Origin: Candidozyma auris
Lineage: Eukaryota > Ascomycota > Pichiomycetes > Serinales > Metschnikowiaceae
Direction: 5' to 3'
Length of the DNA stretch: 64,000 nucleotides
NCBI RefSeq assembly: GCF_003013715.1
Contig: NC_072812.1
Span: 1,798,001-1,862,000, forward strand
Shown: in pieces, positions 48,774 through 58,948 of the stretch
How positions within the stretch are numbered: position 1 is the stretch's first letter
Layout of the letters: every line of letters starts with the position of its first letter
The notes under the pieces: generated by a model
What the model saw: the letters and a program-made list of their open reading frames with translations, nothing else
What the model was told of the DNA's origin: nothing
The model's database searches: none
Made by a program: the position numbers and the translations under genes

Positions 48774-49835
48774 TGTAAGTGGTGGATGAGAAGATAGTAG
48801 AGATGCCTAAAATTTCTATGCGATGCGATGCCCACACTGCGGCAGAAAAAATATGCGATGGTCCCCTCTGCTAGTGTGGACAAACTATCCTGTAGTGCAT
48901 TCTCTCCAAACTTCAAACTTGAATGTCCAAAAAAACGCTAGACATTAATGAGTTCCCAAAGCTTCAAAGCGTTTGCTATCAGATAGCCCATTTTGCCGAA
49001 GGTGTAATTGTGCCCGCGATGTGAGTACACATCTCGTTTGCAACCATTTCTCAATCCTGGGCCCTCCCATGAACACTAGAGTCATAAGCTAACAAGTCCA
49101 AGACCGTAAAGTTCAAAGCAACAGCCTTCTTCTTGTGATGATCCTCAGTTACGTACACACTATAATTCCCGAGGACAGAATGTGAACAATGCTACATTAA
49201 CCCCAATTCTATCGGACTTCATGGTATCAAAGTTGAGCTCTCACCAAGGGCTATTGGTATTTAAACTTGTCTGCCCGGAGAAACTCGAATCTAAGCTCAT
49301 TTCGCAGAACAGTAATTCCCTCGAATTATGGGACAATAATGTCGTTTATTCAGTTCCATTTATTTATTTATCTTACTTTAGTTTTTTTCTTTATAATTAT
49401 TTTTTTTTGTTTTTTTTGGTACGGACCTGAGCAGTGTGATGGATATATGGCCTGGGCTCAGCGTACACAACAGTGTCTGTCCCGAGATTTTATAACGTAC
49501 GCTTGGGAAAGGCTTTTCAGATTACTTCTGTATGGGCTGTTCCTCTGACATGAACGGTTGTCTTTGTCATTGGTGAAAGTGAACGCTATAACTTTCAGGA
49601 CACTTGCTCATCTTATGACATGTGATTCTGTATCCAATCGAAGTTAAGGACTGACTTCAAGTGCTGCTACATTTGGTCCAAGTAGTTTACAAGAAGAATA
49701 GTACTGGCGTGGCGTACACGAGACTTCCAAATTGCATTAATAGCTTCTCCACGTTTTCTATGCGCAAGAACCGTATTCGTGCGTGGGGACCGCGAACTAT
49801 TGAAAAGATTTTGACATAATTCAGTGGTGACAAGC
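48774..49835. promoter_or_regulatory. Intergenic region NOP7 / TAZ1
   Basis: About 1.06 kb between divergent starts. Near NOP7, GCGATGCGATG is at 48821-48831. A strongly T-rich plus strand runs at about 49355-49420. Short overlapping frames (49182-49548) are low-complexity and not accepted. No tRNA or snoRNA signature was seen. Confidence 0.45.
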
Positions 49836-51065
49836 ATGTCGTTCCCAGATGTCTTAAAAAGAGGCGATGAGTTCTTATCTGAGTATCCACGAACTTCGCC
49901 TCTATGGAACTACGCTTCCCATGCTACGTGTTTCTTCGTCACCATGAAGGCCAAGATTCTTCTCAACTTACTTTACAAACCTCATCTTCACTGCGTTGAG
50001 AAGCTCGATGCTGCCTTGGCCAAGGCCCGAGAAGAAGGGAGATCGCTTCTCACTGTGATGAACCATATGTCTGTCGTTGACGATCCTTCATTCTATGCTG
50101 TGTTACCAATGAGGTATCTTAAGGATGTCGATACAATAAGATGGGGGTTTGGTGCTCATAATATCTGCTTTTCCAATACGGTGTTCTCATGGTTTTTCAA
50201 TTTAGGGAAGATCTTGGGCACAAAGAGGTTTGGTGAGGGTCCATTTCAAGGGTCCTTGGACGCTGCCATCAGAATTCTTTCCCCTGACGATACTTTGGAC
50301 TTGGAATTCTCGCCATGGGCCAGAGAGCAAGAGAAGCCTACCCTTATTCAAGAATTCGCCAAGCTAGGTGAAGTGTCCCAGAACACCAAAGAATTGGTGA
50401 AATCCGTCAAACCCTCACCGGAATCCACTAATATACTTATGTCGAAGTCGCCATTTATCAGGAACAAAACTTCGTGGTTCCATGTGTTCCCAGAAGGATT
50501 CGTCTTACAATTACAAGAGCCTCACAATAACTCCATGAGGTATTTCAAATGGGGTGTCTCTCGTTTAATCTTAGAAAGCACTCGAGCACCAGTTGTGATG
50601 CCCATCTTCGCATACGGATTTGAAAAAGTTGCGCCTGAGGATACTGCTGGTGAAGGCATCAGGCGCTATCTCCCCAGCAACTTGGGGTCTGAGATTCATG
50701 TCACCATTGGTGATATGATACCAGACGAGCGCATTGAATTTTACAGACAGAAATGGAGAGATTTATGCAAGAAATATATTGACCTTGAGAACCCTACTGA
50801 TCTTAGCGAGGAACTCAAGAACGGCGAAAAAGCTCAGAAACTACGATCAGAACTTGCCGCAGAACTTAGGCAAAAAGTCTTGGAAATAAGAGAAGGTCTT
50901 GGGGTATTTAAACCAGAGGACCCTCGCTTCAAAGACCCTACCTACTGGACCGAATATACCAGAACTGAGGGCATGAGTGACCCAGATGTGAAGTTCATAG
51001 GTAAGAACTGGGCTATAAAAAGATTGCAGCTGCATTTGCCCGACTACGAAGAGGACGCTGCCTAG
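49836..51065 (+). CDS. TAZ1: Tafazzin, cardiolipin transacylase (Taz1)
   Basis: The 409-residue protein (yeast Taz1, 381 aa) is a PlsC-type acyltransferase of the tafazzin group. The catalytic HX4D motif is in TVMNHMSVVDDPSFY (about residues 70-85), followed by IRWGFGAHNICFSN, LGKILGTKRFGEGPFQGS and the acyl-acceptor motif in WFHVFPEGFV (about 210-220). Later landmarks are RYFKWGVSRLILEST and PVVMPIFAYGFEKVAPE. Taz1 remodels cardiolipin acyl chains on the intermembrane-space side of mitochondrial membranes. An insertion of about 30-40 residues after FSPWAREQEKP accounts for the extra length. The frame starts slightly earlier at a GTG; ATG 49836 is used. Confidence 0.95.
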   Translation: MSFPDVLKRGDEFLSEYPRTSPLWNYASHATCFFVTMKAKILLNLLYKPHLHCVEKLDAALAKAREEGRSLLTVMNHMSVVDDPSFYAVLPMRYLKDVDTIRWGFGAHNICFSNTVFSWFFNLGKILGTKRFGEGPFQGSLDAAIRILSPDDTLDLEFSPWAREQEKPTLIQEFAKLGEVSQNTKELVKSVKPSPESTNILMSKSPFIRNKTSWFHVFPEGFVLQLQEPHNNSMRYFKWGVSRLILESTRAPVVMPIFAYGFEKVAPEDTAGEGIRRYLPSNLGSEIHVTIGDMIPDERIEFYRQKWRDLCKKYIDLENPTDLSEELKNGEKAQKLRSELAAELRQKVLEIREGLGVFKPEDPRFKDPTYWTEYTRTEGMSDPDVKFIGKNWAIKRLQLHLPDYEEDAA

Positions 51066-51198
51066 ACATATATGTAATTAGAGACTTTTGTAAATAGACC
51101 ATCGCTTCGAGATCATCGGCATTTTCGCGCTACATACCTAATACCTACCATTACTTTTTTATGCACATCTTATGATTTGAAAAACTCTGCTTTTAGCA

Positions 51199-53835
51199 AT
51201 GCTACGCCGCTTTTGTTTCCATCTTGATCGGTATGGACGAATACCATCAATTATATCAAGGAGTACGATTTACACCCCCCACAATCATCGTTATATAACT
51301 TCATGGCTCAAACGAGTCCAGCGACCGTCTCCTCGCATTCAGGATAAGCTAGAGCCTCAAATCATCATGGAAGAGGGGGAATCTAGCCAGGATCGTCATC
51401 AGTTACAAATCAGAGATCTCAAGCATTACATGAAGACCACAGATATTCCCAACAGCCTAAGAGCTCGCATATTATCAACAAAATTAACGGACCTCATAAA
51501 CGATGCTCCCAGCACCGCATTCACAAAAGATATATTGCAAACGATAGACAAAGTCTTTACTTACCTACATGATCATCATGGAGGTGACATCTCAACAATA
51601 ATCTTGATAGATGATCTCCTAGAATTATTCAGAAAGACTTTCATGGCTCTTCAAGAGAACAACATTGCAATTCCAGAATACATGGCTACTCTAGCTCAAC
51701 TTTTTTTGAAATCAGAATTACAAATTCCATCTGAAATATATGCCTTAATCATTGACCTTGCTGCGTCACTCAAGTTTGGGGATTTCGAGCATGCTCTTAA
51801 CATTGTCGCATACAATGCAAGGAAACTTCCGTCTGACTTCACGGAAGTTGTGCTAGAGGATCTCAAGCTGAAGGGCCGTCTCAATATCGGCGTATTCGAA
51901 GCATTACTTACACTTGCCAGTAACAACAGCATCAATATCGTCAATGATTCATTTTGCACGCAGTTATGTTCTCATGTTGAGGAAGTTTTCAAAGATGAGG
52001 TTCCAAACATTCACGAGTATGAAAATCTCGACAAACACATATATCGAATCCAAGAGCTAACCTTCAAAACAATGAGTTTTCTGAGCTCATTATCAACAAT
52101 CTCCCTTCTACGACTATTCAACTTTTTCAAAGACATCAACTTAGTGGTGGAATATAGAAATAGGTCACAAGGAATTGCAAGTCTTATTCATCAGCTAGAA
52201 TCTCGACCATTTGACGAGCTAATCGAAGCATTAGAAGCGCAAGACCTCCTCGATGAATCGTGGAGTCAAACTCTTTTACTAGAATTCAGTAAAAGTGGCA
52301 TTTGTCTAAATTTGCAACAGAATGTCGCAAAATACATCGCCAAAAATGATGTGAGGTTTTCCGCAGGATTGAGACTACAAGCGGAGTTATTGCTACGATT
52401 ATCAGAGTTTGATGACGGAAAGAATATCCGACTTGAAGAGATACAGAAAATTCTCCTCCCATTTCAGCATGAAGACATTGAGAATGCACAGGATAAAATT
52501 GTGGAAGCATTAATATTGTCAGGCAAGATTCTGCCTAATGAAGAATTTCTATATCATCTTCAGCACTATTTCAAATCGAATTTTGACGAGTTACCGGGAA
52601 TAGATTCATTCATTAGCAGAATTGAGGCTGCTGTGCGTATCAAAAACGTGAAAATGGCTATCAACATTTTCGAAGAATCATTAAAGTGTGAAACTGTCCA
52701 TTGGGATCATGACTCATCCCCCCGAACGCAACTCGCTCTCAATAAGTTGATCAGTCTTGTGTGCGAGGACGAAACTAGCATCATGGATCTTTTTCCGACA
52801 TTTCAAAAGATCAAGCAACACATGACTACGCCATGTAACGCAGAAGCTATCCAATTGATTGCAAAGAAAATGCTTGAAGAGGAGTGTGTCGGAGATGTGA
52901 TCGAGCTTTTGAAGCGCGAGTTACCAACGATGAATTCTGAGTCTCACAAAAGAATTCCGCTCGTACAAAGTTGGGCCTACTCACATCGTCAACTATTTGA
53001 GATCATTCAAAATTTCTGCATAACTTATGTCCAAGAGGAAACCTACGAGACAAATTGGGTACTATACGGAGAACTTCATAAGTATTTCGCTGTTCCCTTC
53101 GATACCTATTTACCAACAATGAAGTTCTTCTGTGAAAAGCAGAGGCTTCATGCGGCGCTTGTGATATTTCAGAGAATAAAGCTGCTAAATGAGCTTCATG
53201 GAGCGCATCATCACCTACCGCCATCACGGGAAATGTACATGTATCTATTCAAGACATTTGGAGACCATCTTTACGAGCAAGGTGTGATTGAGTTACACGA
53301 ATATCTCAAGATGGATATAAACCTTCCTGCTACAGATATCGATCTTCAGAACTGTGTTCTTGATGCGTACTCTAATTTGCAAAATGTTGGCAAAGCCAGA
53401 GACTTGTTTTTGGCAATATCATCCAACGTCAAAAGCGAGGGCGGTGTTAACGAGGAAACAGCACGTATCATGATAAAAACATATACATACAGCGATATGA
53501 TGTATGTAAAGAAATTTTGGAACAATCTTTCCCACTTTGGAATCTATCCCGATTACGGTTTATTCAAACAGTATGTCATAGCACATGTTTACCATGGCCA
53601 TGTGGAAGAGGCTTTTGATCTCGTTCGTGATATTGATGACTATAATATCGAGCTTTCATCTGAACTTCTCTTAGCAATGCACAACTACTGCTTGGATCCC
53701 GAAAAACAACAGAAGGTAATTGAATGGGCAGCGGAAAACCACAAGGAAGAATGGGACAAGGTTTGTCAAAGCGGTCTTTTAAGAAGGGCATCGAAGTACA
53801 TGCCCGACAGCAATCTTATCACAGGGGGTAAATAG
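51199..53835 (+). CDS. Large probable mitochondrial PPR-type RNA-binding protein
   Basis: The 878-residue protein starts with a convincing presequence: MLRRFCFHLDRYGRIPSIISR, then further Arg/Ser/His-rich sequence with few acidic residues to about residue 50. The rest is helical. Degenerate pentatricopeptide-like helix pairs can be made out toward the end (REMYMYLFKTFGDHLYEQG, TARIMIKTYTYSDMMYVKKF, YGLFKQYVIAHVYHGHVEEAFDLV). This layout is shared by yeast mitochondrial mRNA/rRNA factors such as Pet309 (COX1 translation) and Ccm1/Dmr1 (15S rRNA stability). These evolve quickly and I cannot choose between them. Its stop lies 20 bp from the convergent KAR3 stop. The start is the ATG at 51199. 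Confidence 0.75.
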   Translation: MLRRFCFHLDRYGRIPSIISRSTIYTPHNHRYITSWLKRVQRPSPRIQDKLEPQIIMEEGESSQDRHQLQIRDLKHYMKTTDIPNSLRARILSTKLTDLINDAPSTAFTKDILQTIDKVFTYLHDHHGGDISTIILIDDLLELFRKTFMALQENNIAIPEYMATLAQLFLKSELQIPSEIYALIIDLAASLKFGDFEHALNIVAYNARKLPSDFTEVVLEDLKLKGRLNIGVFEALLTLASNNSINIVNDSFCTQLCSHVEEVFKDEVPNIHEYENLDKHIYRIQELTFKTMSFLSSLSTISLLRLFNFFKDINLVVEYRNRSQGIASLIHQLESRPFDELIEALEAQDLLDESWSQTLLLEFSKSGICLNLQQNVAKYIAKNDVRFSAGLRLQAELLLRLSEFDDGKNIRLEEIQKILLPFQHEDIENAQDKIVEALILSGKILPNEEFLYHLQHYFKSNFDELPGIDSFISRIEAAVRIKNVKMAINIFEESLKCETVHWDHDSSPRTQLALNKLISLVCEDETSIMDLFPTFQKIKQHMTTPCNAEAIQLIAKKMLEEECVGDVIELLKRELPTMNSESHKRIPLVQSWAYSHRQLFEIIQNFCITYVQEETYETNWVLYGELHKYFAVPFDTYLPTMKFFCEKQRLHAALVIFQRIKLLNELHGAHHHLPPSREMYMYLFKTFGDHLYEQGVIELHEYLKMDINLPATDIDLQNCVLDAYSNLQNVGKARDLFLAISSNVKSEGGVNEETARIMIKTYTYSDMMYVKKFWNNLSHFGIYPDYGLFKQYVIAHVYHGHVEEAFDLVRDIDDYNIELSSELLLAMHNYCLDPEKQQKVIEWAAENHKEEWDKVCQSGLLRRASKYMPDSNLITGGK

Positions 53836-53855
53836 AATAGACTTCGGTCCATTGA

Positions 53856-55904
53856 TTACTGGGACACCTTGGTTCTGTTGACCTTCGTAGCAAATCTCAA
53901 GGAGTTTAGTGTTTCTCCAAAGTTTTTTAGCAAAGGCAGTATGTTGACGAACATGAGTGTCTTTGAGTTTCCTTGCAAGCTATTCTTCAAAAGATATGTG
54001 AGCTTCGAATTTCGGTATGGTACATGATTGTTTTGGCCATTGTTCAGCTTTCTGGCTATGCTGTAGATGACATCCCCAAGACAGGAGAGTGATTTATTGA
54101 TTGCTTGTGTTTCCTTGAGCCGAGCACCTGTGGCATGCGAACTCCCAATTCTTTCTGATCCAGCCAAATCCACAAGATTCAAAAGTCCTGCTTTCAGCTC
54201 ACCTGATTTTTGATTATTGCCTTTGATTTTGATCGTAAACACTGAATGGGATCTTGATGAGCGCTCATTGGCATCCGTTGCTGCGGTAGCTCTTCTCTTA
54301 TTTGCCGACCTAAGCATTTCAAGAGCTTCTTTGGCATTGTGCATTCTCTTCGTTCTTAAGTTGGAGACCGTTGTTGTTTGTGACATATCATCATGTTTTA
54401 TCTCATGCTTCACAGGCAGACTCGTTGGGGCGAATAGATCAAAAATATTCTCATTATAGATTTCAATGAAATTGGCATCGATTTCATGCTCCCAGCCATA
54501 CGATCTGAGCTCATTGATGTCGTCAAAAATTTTTTCGATTGAGAGCGGTATCATACCATCAGCTTCGTTGGACATTGTATAGGTCTTTCCCGAACCAGTT
54601 TGGCCGTAAGCGAACACGCAGACCCTAGACCCGTCAAGCGCACATTGAACCAATTGACACCATTCCTCAAAGATTTCTCTATTTGAGACATCAGTATTGA
54701 ATATTTTATCAAACTGAAAAAGATTTGGCTCATTACGAATCCCGTTAGCAAACGAATACTGTGATGTCGCTTCGGATTTGGACAAGGCAAGATCCTGCTT
54801 GCCAGTTTCACTGAACTCCTCAGGCGACGACGTCTCTATGAGGGAGTGAGGGCCTGAATTGTCAAACCGAATTCTGCAGAAGACCCTGATGTTGCCTTTC
54901 AAATCATGGAGCTTAGCATGAAGTTGTCTTCTTTTCAGTTCTAAAGATGGGAACAACTCATGAAGAGCTTCGGTCTCTACTCCATATGCCTCTTTTTCCT
55001 TGATGCGGTGCTCCATAGAACCCTTGTGTTTTGCAATAGCATCATTTGCAGCAAGTATCTTGTCGTAGATCAGCTTTCGGCCTTGTTCCTGACTCGAATA
55101 GCTCTCCTGTAACTCTGTTAGTTCAAGCTCCATAGAGATCTTCTTCGCATGCAACTGCTCCGTTATTTCTTTCTGAAGATCTCTTATGTGCCTTTCATTG
55201 TTCTGAATCTGTTCTTGCAACTCATTTTCTGCAATCCTTACACGCTCCAATTCAACCTTATGGCTTTCACTAATGCTGTGAAGGTATCGACTATGATTCT
55301 CTTTAAGCTGAATGAGTCTTCTCGTCCTTTCTTTTTGGACTAGCCTGAGACTTGTTCGAAGCTTTGATATTTCCATCTCCAATGTTGCTTTCGTCTCTTG
55401 ATTTTTTCTTGCTGTCTCCTCGACTACCTTGTCTATCTCCTGACTTAATGTCTCCTTGAGATCCATAAGCTTCTTTTCGTGGTTCACCTTCAATTCCCTC
55501 TTCTTGATTTGAACGCGAGACTCGATTTGTTGTATACTATCCTTCTCAGCTTCATCTAATTGCTTGACATTCTCTTCAACCTCTCGTAGTTCTCTAGTTA
55601 TCTCGCGCACCTCATCTTCCAATTTGCGGTTCACAAGCTCTTGATTGTGAATTGAGGTCTTCTTTGACATAATCTGTTTTTTGTAAAGAAGAAGCTCTTG
55701 GTGCTTTTGTTCAACCTCTTGTTGAAGCAGGTTTCTGCCTAAGGCGTATCTCATACTCTTGTCCAGTTTAGAAGAAGTTTCAGGGACAGAATAGCGCTCG
55801 ATAATGAGGGTCTTCTTCGATGGAGAAGGATCCATAGCGCTCAAGGGCCTCTTATAGCTCAATTTAGAGGGGCTAGACAACTGGACCTCACCATCAGGCC
55901 CCAT
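53856..55904 (-). CDS. KAR3: Minus-end kinesin-14 Kar3
   Basis: The 682-residue protein (yeast Kar3, 729 aa) is a C-terminal-motor kinesin. A short basic N-terminal head (SPSKLSYKRPLSAMDPSPSKK) may bind microtubules. A coiled coil runs from about residue 60 to 335. The kinesin-14 neck LHDLKGNIRVFCRIR leads into the motor: P-loop GQTGSGKTYT near residue 437, switch I NERSSRSHS, switch II LVDLAGSER near 580, and the terminal SLRFATKVNRTKV. It drives karyogamy and spindle organisation with a Cik1/Vik1-like partner. The ATG at 55904 is used. It is divergent from RRP15 and converges on the PPR gene. Confidence 0.95.
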   Translation of the reverse strand: MGPDGEVQLSSPSKLSYKRPLSAMDPSPSKKTLIIERYSVPETSSKLDKSMRYALGRNLLQQEVEQKHQELLLYKKQIMSKKTSIHNQELVNRKLEDEVREITRELREVEENVKQLDEAEKDSIQQIESRVQIKKRELKVNHEKKLMDLKETLSQEIDKVVEETARKNQETKATLEMEISKLRTSLRLVQKERTRRLIQLKENHSRYLHSISESHKVELERVRIAENELQEQIQNNERHIRDLQKEITEQLHAKKISMELELTELQESYSSQEQGRKLIYDKILAANDAIAKHKGSMEHRIKEKEAYGVETEALHELFPSLELKRRQLHAKLHDLKGNIRVFCRIRFDNSGPHSLIETSSPEEFSETGKQDLALSKSEATSQYSFANGIRNEPNLFQFDKIFNTDVSNREIFEEWCQLVQCALDGSRVCVFAYGQTGSGKTYTMSNEADGMIPLSIEKIFDDINELRSYGWEHEIDANFIEIYNENIFDLFAPTSLPVKHEIKHDDMSQTTTVSNLRTKRMHNAKEALEMLRSANKRRATAATDANERSSRSHSVFTIKIKGNNQKSGELKAGLLNLVDLAGSERIGSSHATGARLKETQAINKSLSCLGDVIYSIARKLNNGQNNHVPYRNSKLTYLLKNSLQGNSKTLMFVNILPLLKNFGETLNSLRFATKVNRTKVSQ

Positions 55905-56408
55905 GATCTCACGTTGGTCTTATGCGTGTGTCGTATTCGAAACATAAACAAAGCGCTAGTACTAGTGCAGGATGCACGGATGCCTGAGCAGGACTTCCCA
56001 AAGCGCTATAGAATCGAGGACGAAAGCGATCATGAAAATGAAAGAGTTTGATAAAATTCAAATCCATCCTCTCAAGCTTCCAAGAAGTGTATAAACGTTG
56101 CCAGGGAATTTTTGATCGTATCAGTTGAGAAGGAAGATGAAGCTTCAATGACCTCCGTAGTATTTTGTGGTCATAACAGTCTGATATGATAACATCAAAA
56201 TGATGATTATTTTTTGAGCGGATATTCAATTATATCTTGGTGACTCCAAAATTAAGAGAAGGACAAAAAAAAAGTAGAAAAGAAAAAGAAGAAAAAGTTG
56301 TACCTTTCTTTAGTGGAATCTCCAAAATTCCTGCAGATTCCACTCACGCATAATACTGTTCTGCTCATCTCACAAATCGATGGTACCGTTCTTCTCATCG
56401 CTAGTATA
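55905..56408. promoter_or_regulatory. Divergent promoter KAR3 / RRP15 with PAC element
   Basis: About 504 bp. CTCATCGC, an exact reverse-complement PAC core, lies at 56394-56401, only 8 bp before the RRP15 ATG; another CTCATC lies at 56364-56369. A purine-rich run occupies 56260-56297. No MCB or mating-response element was seen for KAR3. Confidence 0.4.
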
Positions 56409-57119
56409 ATGGGTGAATCAGGTATAAAACAGAGAAATGCAGCTCAGGAATTTGTCAACGATGCATCAAGAGCCACTGATGAAGAGAAAAACACTATGAA
56501 AGTCACTGAAGAAGACGCAAGTGACAACGAATCAGAGTCTTCTATGTCAGAAGGCGACTCTGGTATTGAAGATGATCTCGATGTTGCCTCTTCAGATAAA
56601 AGCGAGAGCAGTGACGAAGAGGATGATGACGAAAGGACAGATGATGAATTCCCCTTGAAGAAGAAGAAGAAGGTGAATGGCGATGGCGCAGATCTGTTTG
56701 CCAGTGCATTCAATGCCATTATTGGTTCAAAGTTGAAGGCTTACGACAGAAACGATCCAATCTTGGCTCGTAACAAATCAACGCTCAAGAAAATGGAGTC
56801 AGATAAGTTGGAGAGAAAAGCCAAACGCGAGTTGCTTGCTGAGAAGAAACAGCTTCAAGACAAAGTCAGAATACGAAACTTGCTTCCTTCCGCCAGCGAG
56901 CCTGAAAAAGTCAGGGAGGTGATTGAAAAAGAGAAAAAGTTAAAAAAAGTTGCTCAAAAGGGTGTTGTCAAGTTATTCAATGCCGTTTTGGCTACCCAGG
57001 TAAAGACCAAGGAAGAAATCAGCAAGGCTAAGGTACCCTCAGGCAAACAAGACGAGATGATGAATGAGCTATCGAAATCGAAATTTTTGGACCTTGTGAA
57101 AGCCGCTGGTAACACATGA
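56409..57119 (+). CDS. RRP15: 60S pre-ribosome factor Rrp15
   Basis: The 236-residue protein (yeast Rrp15, 250 aa) has an acidic Ser/Asp/Glu N-terminal half (about 20-75, ending DDERTDDEFPLKKKKK) and the conserved RRP15 domain: LFASAFNAIIGSKLKAYDRNDPILAR, a basic coiled coil (KLERKAKRELLAEKK), then KKVAQKGVVKLFNAVLATQ and a final FLDLVKAA. It works in the nucleolus in early 60S assembly and 27S pre-rRNA processing. The frame opens 37 codons earlier without an ATG; 56409 is the first. The basic/acidic alternation is typical for ribosome assembly factors. Confidence 0.92.
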   Translation: MGESGIKQRNAAQEFVNDASRATDEEKNTMKVTEEDASDNESESSMSEGDSGIEDDLDVASSDKSESSDEEDDDERTDDEFPLKKKKKVNGDGADLFASAFNAIIGSKLKAYDRNDPILARNKSTLKKMESDKLERKAKRELLAEKKQLQDKVRIRNLLPSASEPEKVREVIEKEKKLKKVAQKGVVKLFNAVLATQVKTKEEISKAKVPSGKQDEMMNELSKSKFLDLVKAAGNT

Positions 57120-57301
57120 TTGGCCAACTCCGAGAACTTTGCATCCTCGAACAATCGGTGGAGTCGGCGATCCACTCTCATCCCCGCGAAAGATTAAAAA
57201 AAGAAAAAAAAGGTTTACGGAACGGCATAGAGCAAGGCGACCTTTTATTATAACACCTGGCAGACCCTTCTCTTCTTTTGTTCTCTCATTTTTTTTCAAT
57301 C

Positions 57302-58855
57302 ATGTCCATTACCAAGCATGAAGAAGCCCATGTTAGGCAGCAGGAGCCTCTCAGTGAGGTTTTAAGGGCGCCCTTTGAGGAAGTGAAGGAGAGACCAGTT
57401 GATAGACCTCGCATAGTTACAAGAGAATCTAACGTAAATGTCACCAGCCTTGGCAACGTCAATGTCGGTGCTTCATTACGAGAGAACACTCACACTCCCC
57501 CAGTACACCCTGGTCAAGAGCCAATGACCTTGCGTAATCCTCAACGAAATCTTTGGAGAGTCGTAGCTGTAAGTCTCTGGTCGGCTTGTGGAGGTTTCTC
57601 AGATGCCGCTCCAGGAGCACTTTTGCCCTCAATGGAGGCTCACTACAATATCAGCTACTCTGTGGTGTCCCTTATTTGGATGTCTAATGCAGTGGGGTTT
57701 ATCATAGTTGCCTGCTTTTCTCATAAGATCATCCCTTGGTTTGGGAAGCGGTGGTCTATTACTTACGGAATCTGCCTGTCGGTGATCGGCTACTCCTGTA
57801 TTGCGAGTGGAGGACCGTTCCCACTTATCTGTATTGGATTCTTCTTTGGAGGAGTTGGTTTAGCCACCGTTTTGGCACAGTCAAATGTCTTTCTATCAAA
57901 GCTTGACAAGCAGTCGAAATATTTAGCATTGTTTCATGCGTGTTATGGTGCTGGAGCCACAATATCTCCTCTCGCAGCTACCAGTATGGTAAATAACGGG
58001 ATGAATTGGAACTATGTGTATCTTATTTTGCTTGCGTTAATGGTAGTCAATTCATTCAATGCCAATCTTGCATTTAAGGGCGCCGAAGAGGACTTGAAGC
58101 CATGGGACCATGATGACGAGGCTGAGCACTTAATAAGCGGGTCAAGGGAGGAAGAGGGCATCGAGCTTGAGGAAGTACACAGTTTGGAACACAGAGAAGC
58201 ACAGCGTCGTGTCAATACGAATAAACAAAGTGACATGATCTTAGCCTTGAAGAATGTTCCTACGTGGTTTATTGCCCTTTTTGTGTTCTGTTATCAAGGA
58301 TCCGAGGTCTCTCTTGGAGGCTGGATTGTCACTTACCTTTTAGACTACCGTGGTGTTAATGCTAGTTATGGTTACGTCCTGTCAGGATTTTGGGCAGGAT
58401 TGACTATCGGAAGACTTGTTTTGACACGTCCTCTTCACACGAAACTTGGCCTCAGAAAGAGTATCATTATTTTGGCTGTTTTTGCAATTGCAATGATAGT
58501 GTTGTCATGGGTAGTGCCAAATGAGATCGCTGTGGGTGTATTTGTCGGTCTTGGTGGTTTGGTTATCGGCCCCACCTATCCCTTAATGATCACAGCTGTA
58601 TCGTTTATCGTCCCGAGAAAAATTCAGGTTGTAAGTTTAACGATTATGACTGCCTTTGGCTCCAGTGGAGGTGCTATCCTTCCATTCATAACCGGTCTTA
58701 TCGCACAAAGTCAAGGTGCGTACGTTGTTTTACCTATTTTCATCGCTACTTATAGTGTGATGTTAATATTTTGGTTATTGTTACCTAATGTGGAGCGTAA
58801 ACCTGACCAGCCTGGTGATGGCAAGTTAAGAAGGTTTATGCGTCGTGTGTGGTAA
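57302..58855 (+). CDS. BSC6: MFS transporter, Bsc6 (YOL137W)-like
   Basis: The 517-residue protein has a hydrophilic N-terminal tail (about 1-85) and 12 predicted membrane helices with a central acidic loop (about residues 255-310). Landmarks are SACGGFSDAAPGALLPSMEAHYNISY, AVGFIIVACFSHKIIPWFGKR at the helix 2-3 region, FFFGGVGLATVLAQSNVFL, and FHACYGAGATISPLAATS, a pattern shared with yeast Bsc6 and fungal proteins distantly like fucose permeases. Substrate is unknown. The ATG at 57302 is taken (the frame starts earlier at TTG). It lies tandem after RRP15, 182 bp away, and 93 bp upstream of SGT1. Confidence 0.75.
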   Translation: MSITKHEEAHVRQQEPLSEVLRAPFEEVKERPVDRPRIVTRESNVNVTSLGNVNVGASLRENTHTPPVHPGQEPMTLRNPQRNLWRVVAVSLWSACGGFSDAAPGALLPSMEAHYNISYSVVSLIWMSNAVGFIIVACFSHKIIPWFGKRWSITYGICLSVIGYSCIASGGPFPLICIGFFFGGVGLATVLAQSNVFLSKLDKQSKYLALFHACYGAGATISPLAATSMVNNGMNWNYVYLILLALMVVNSFNANLAFKGAEEDLKPWDHDDEAEHLISGSREEEGIELEEVHSLEHREAQRRVNTNKQSDMILALKNVPTWFIALFVFCYQGSEVSLGGWIVTYLLDYRGVNASYGYVLSGFWAGLTIGRLVLTRPLHTKLGLRKSIIILAVFAIAMIVLSWVVPNEIAVGVFVGLGGLVIGPTYPLMITAVSFIVPRKIQVVSLTIMTAFGSSGGAILPFITGLIAQSQGAYVVLPIFIATYSVMLIFWLLLPNVERKPDQPGDGKLRRFMRRVW

Positions 58856-58948
58856 AGGGCTCGAGTTATGTAGAAAGTATACGTCTAGGGCGGTATTAAG
58901 TAGTGTGCGAAAACTCTAGTAACATTCTAGCTTGTTCCACAAGTCAAG

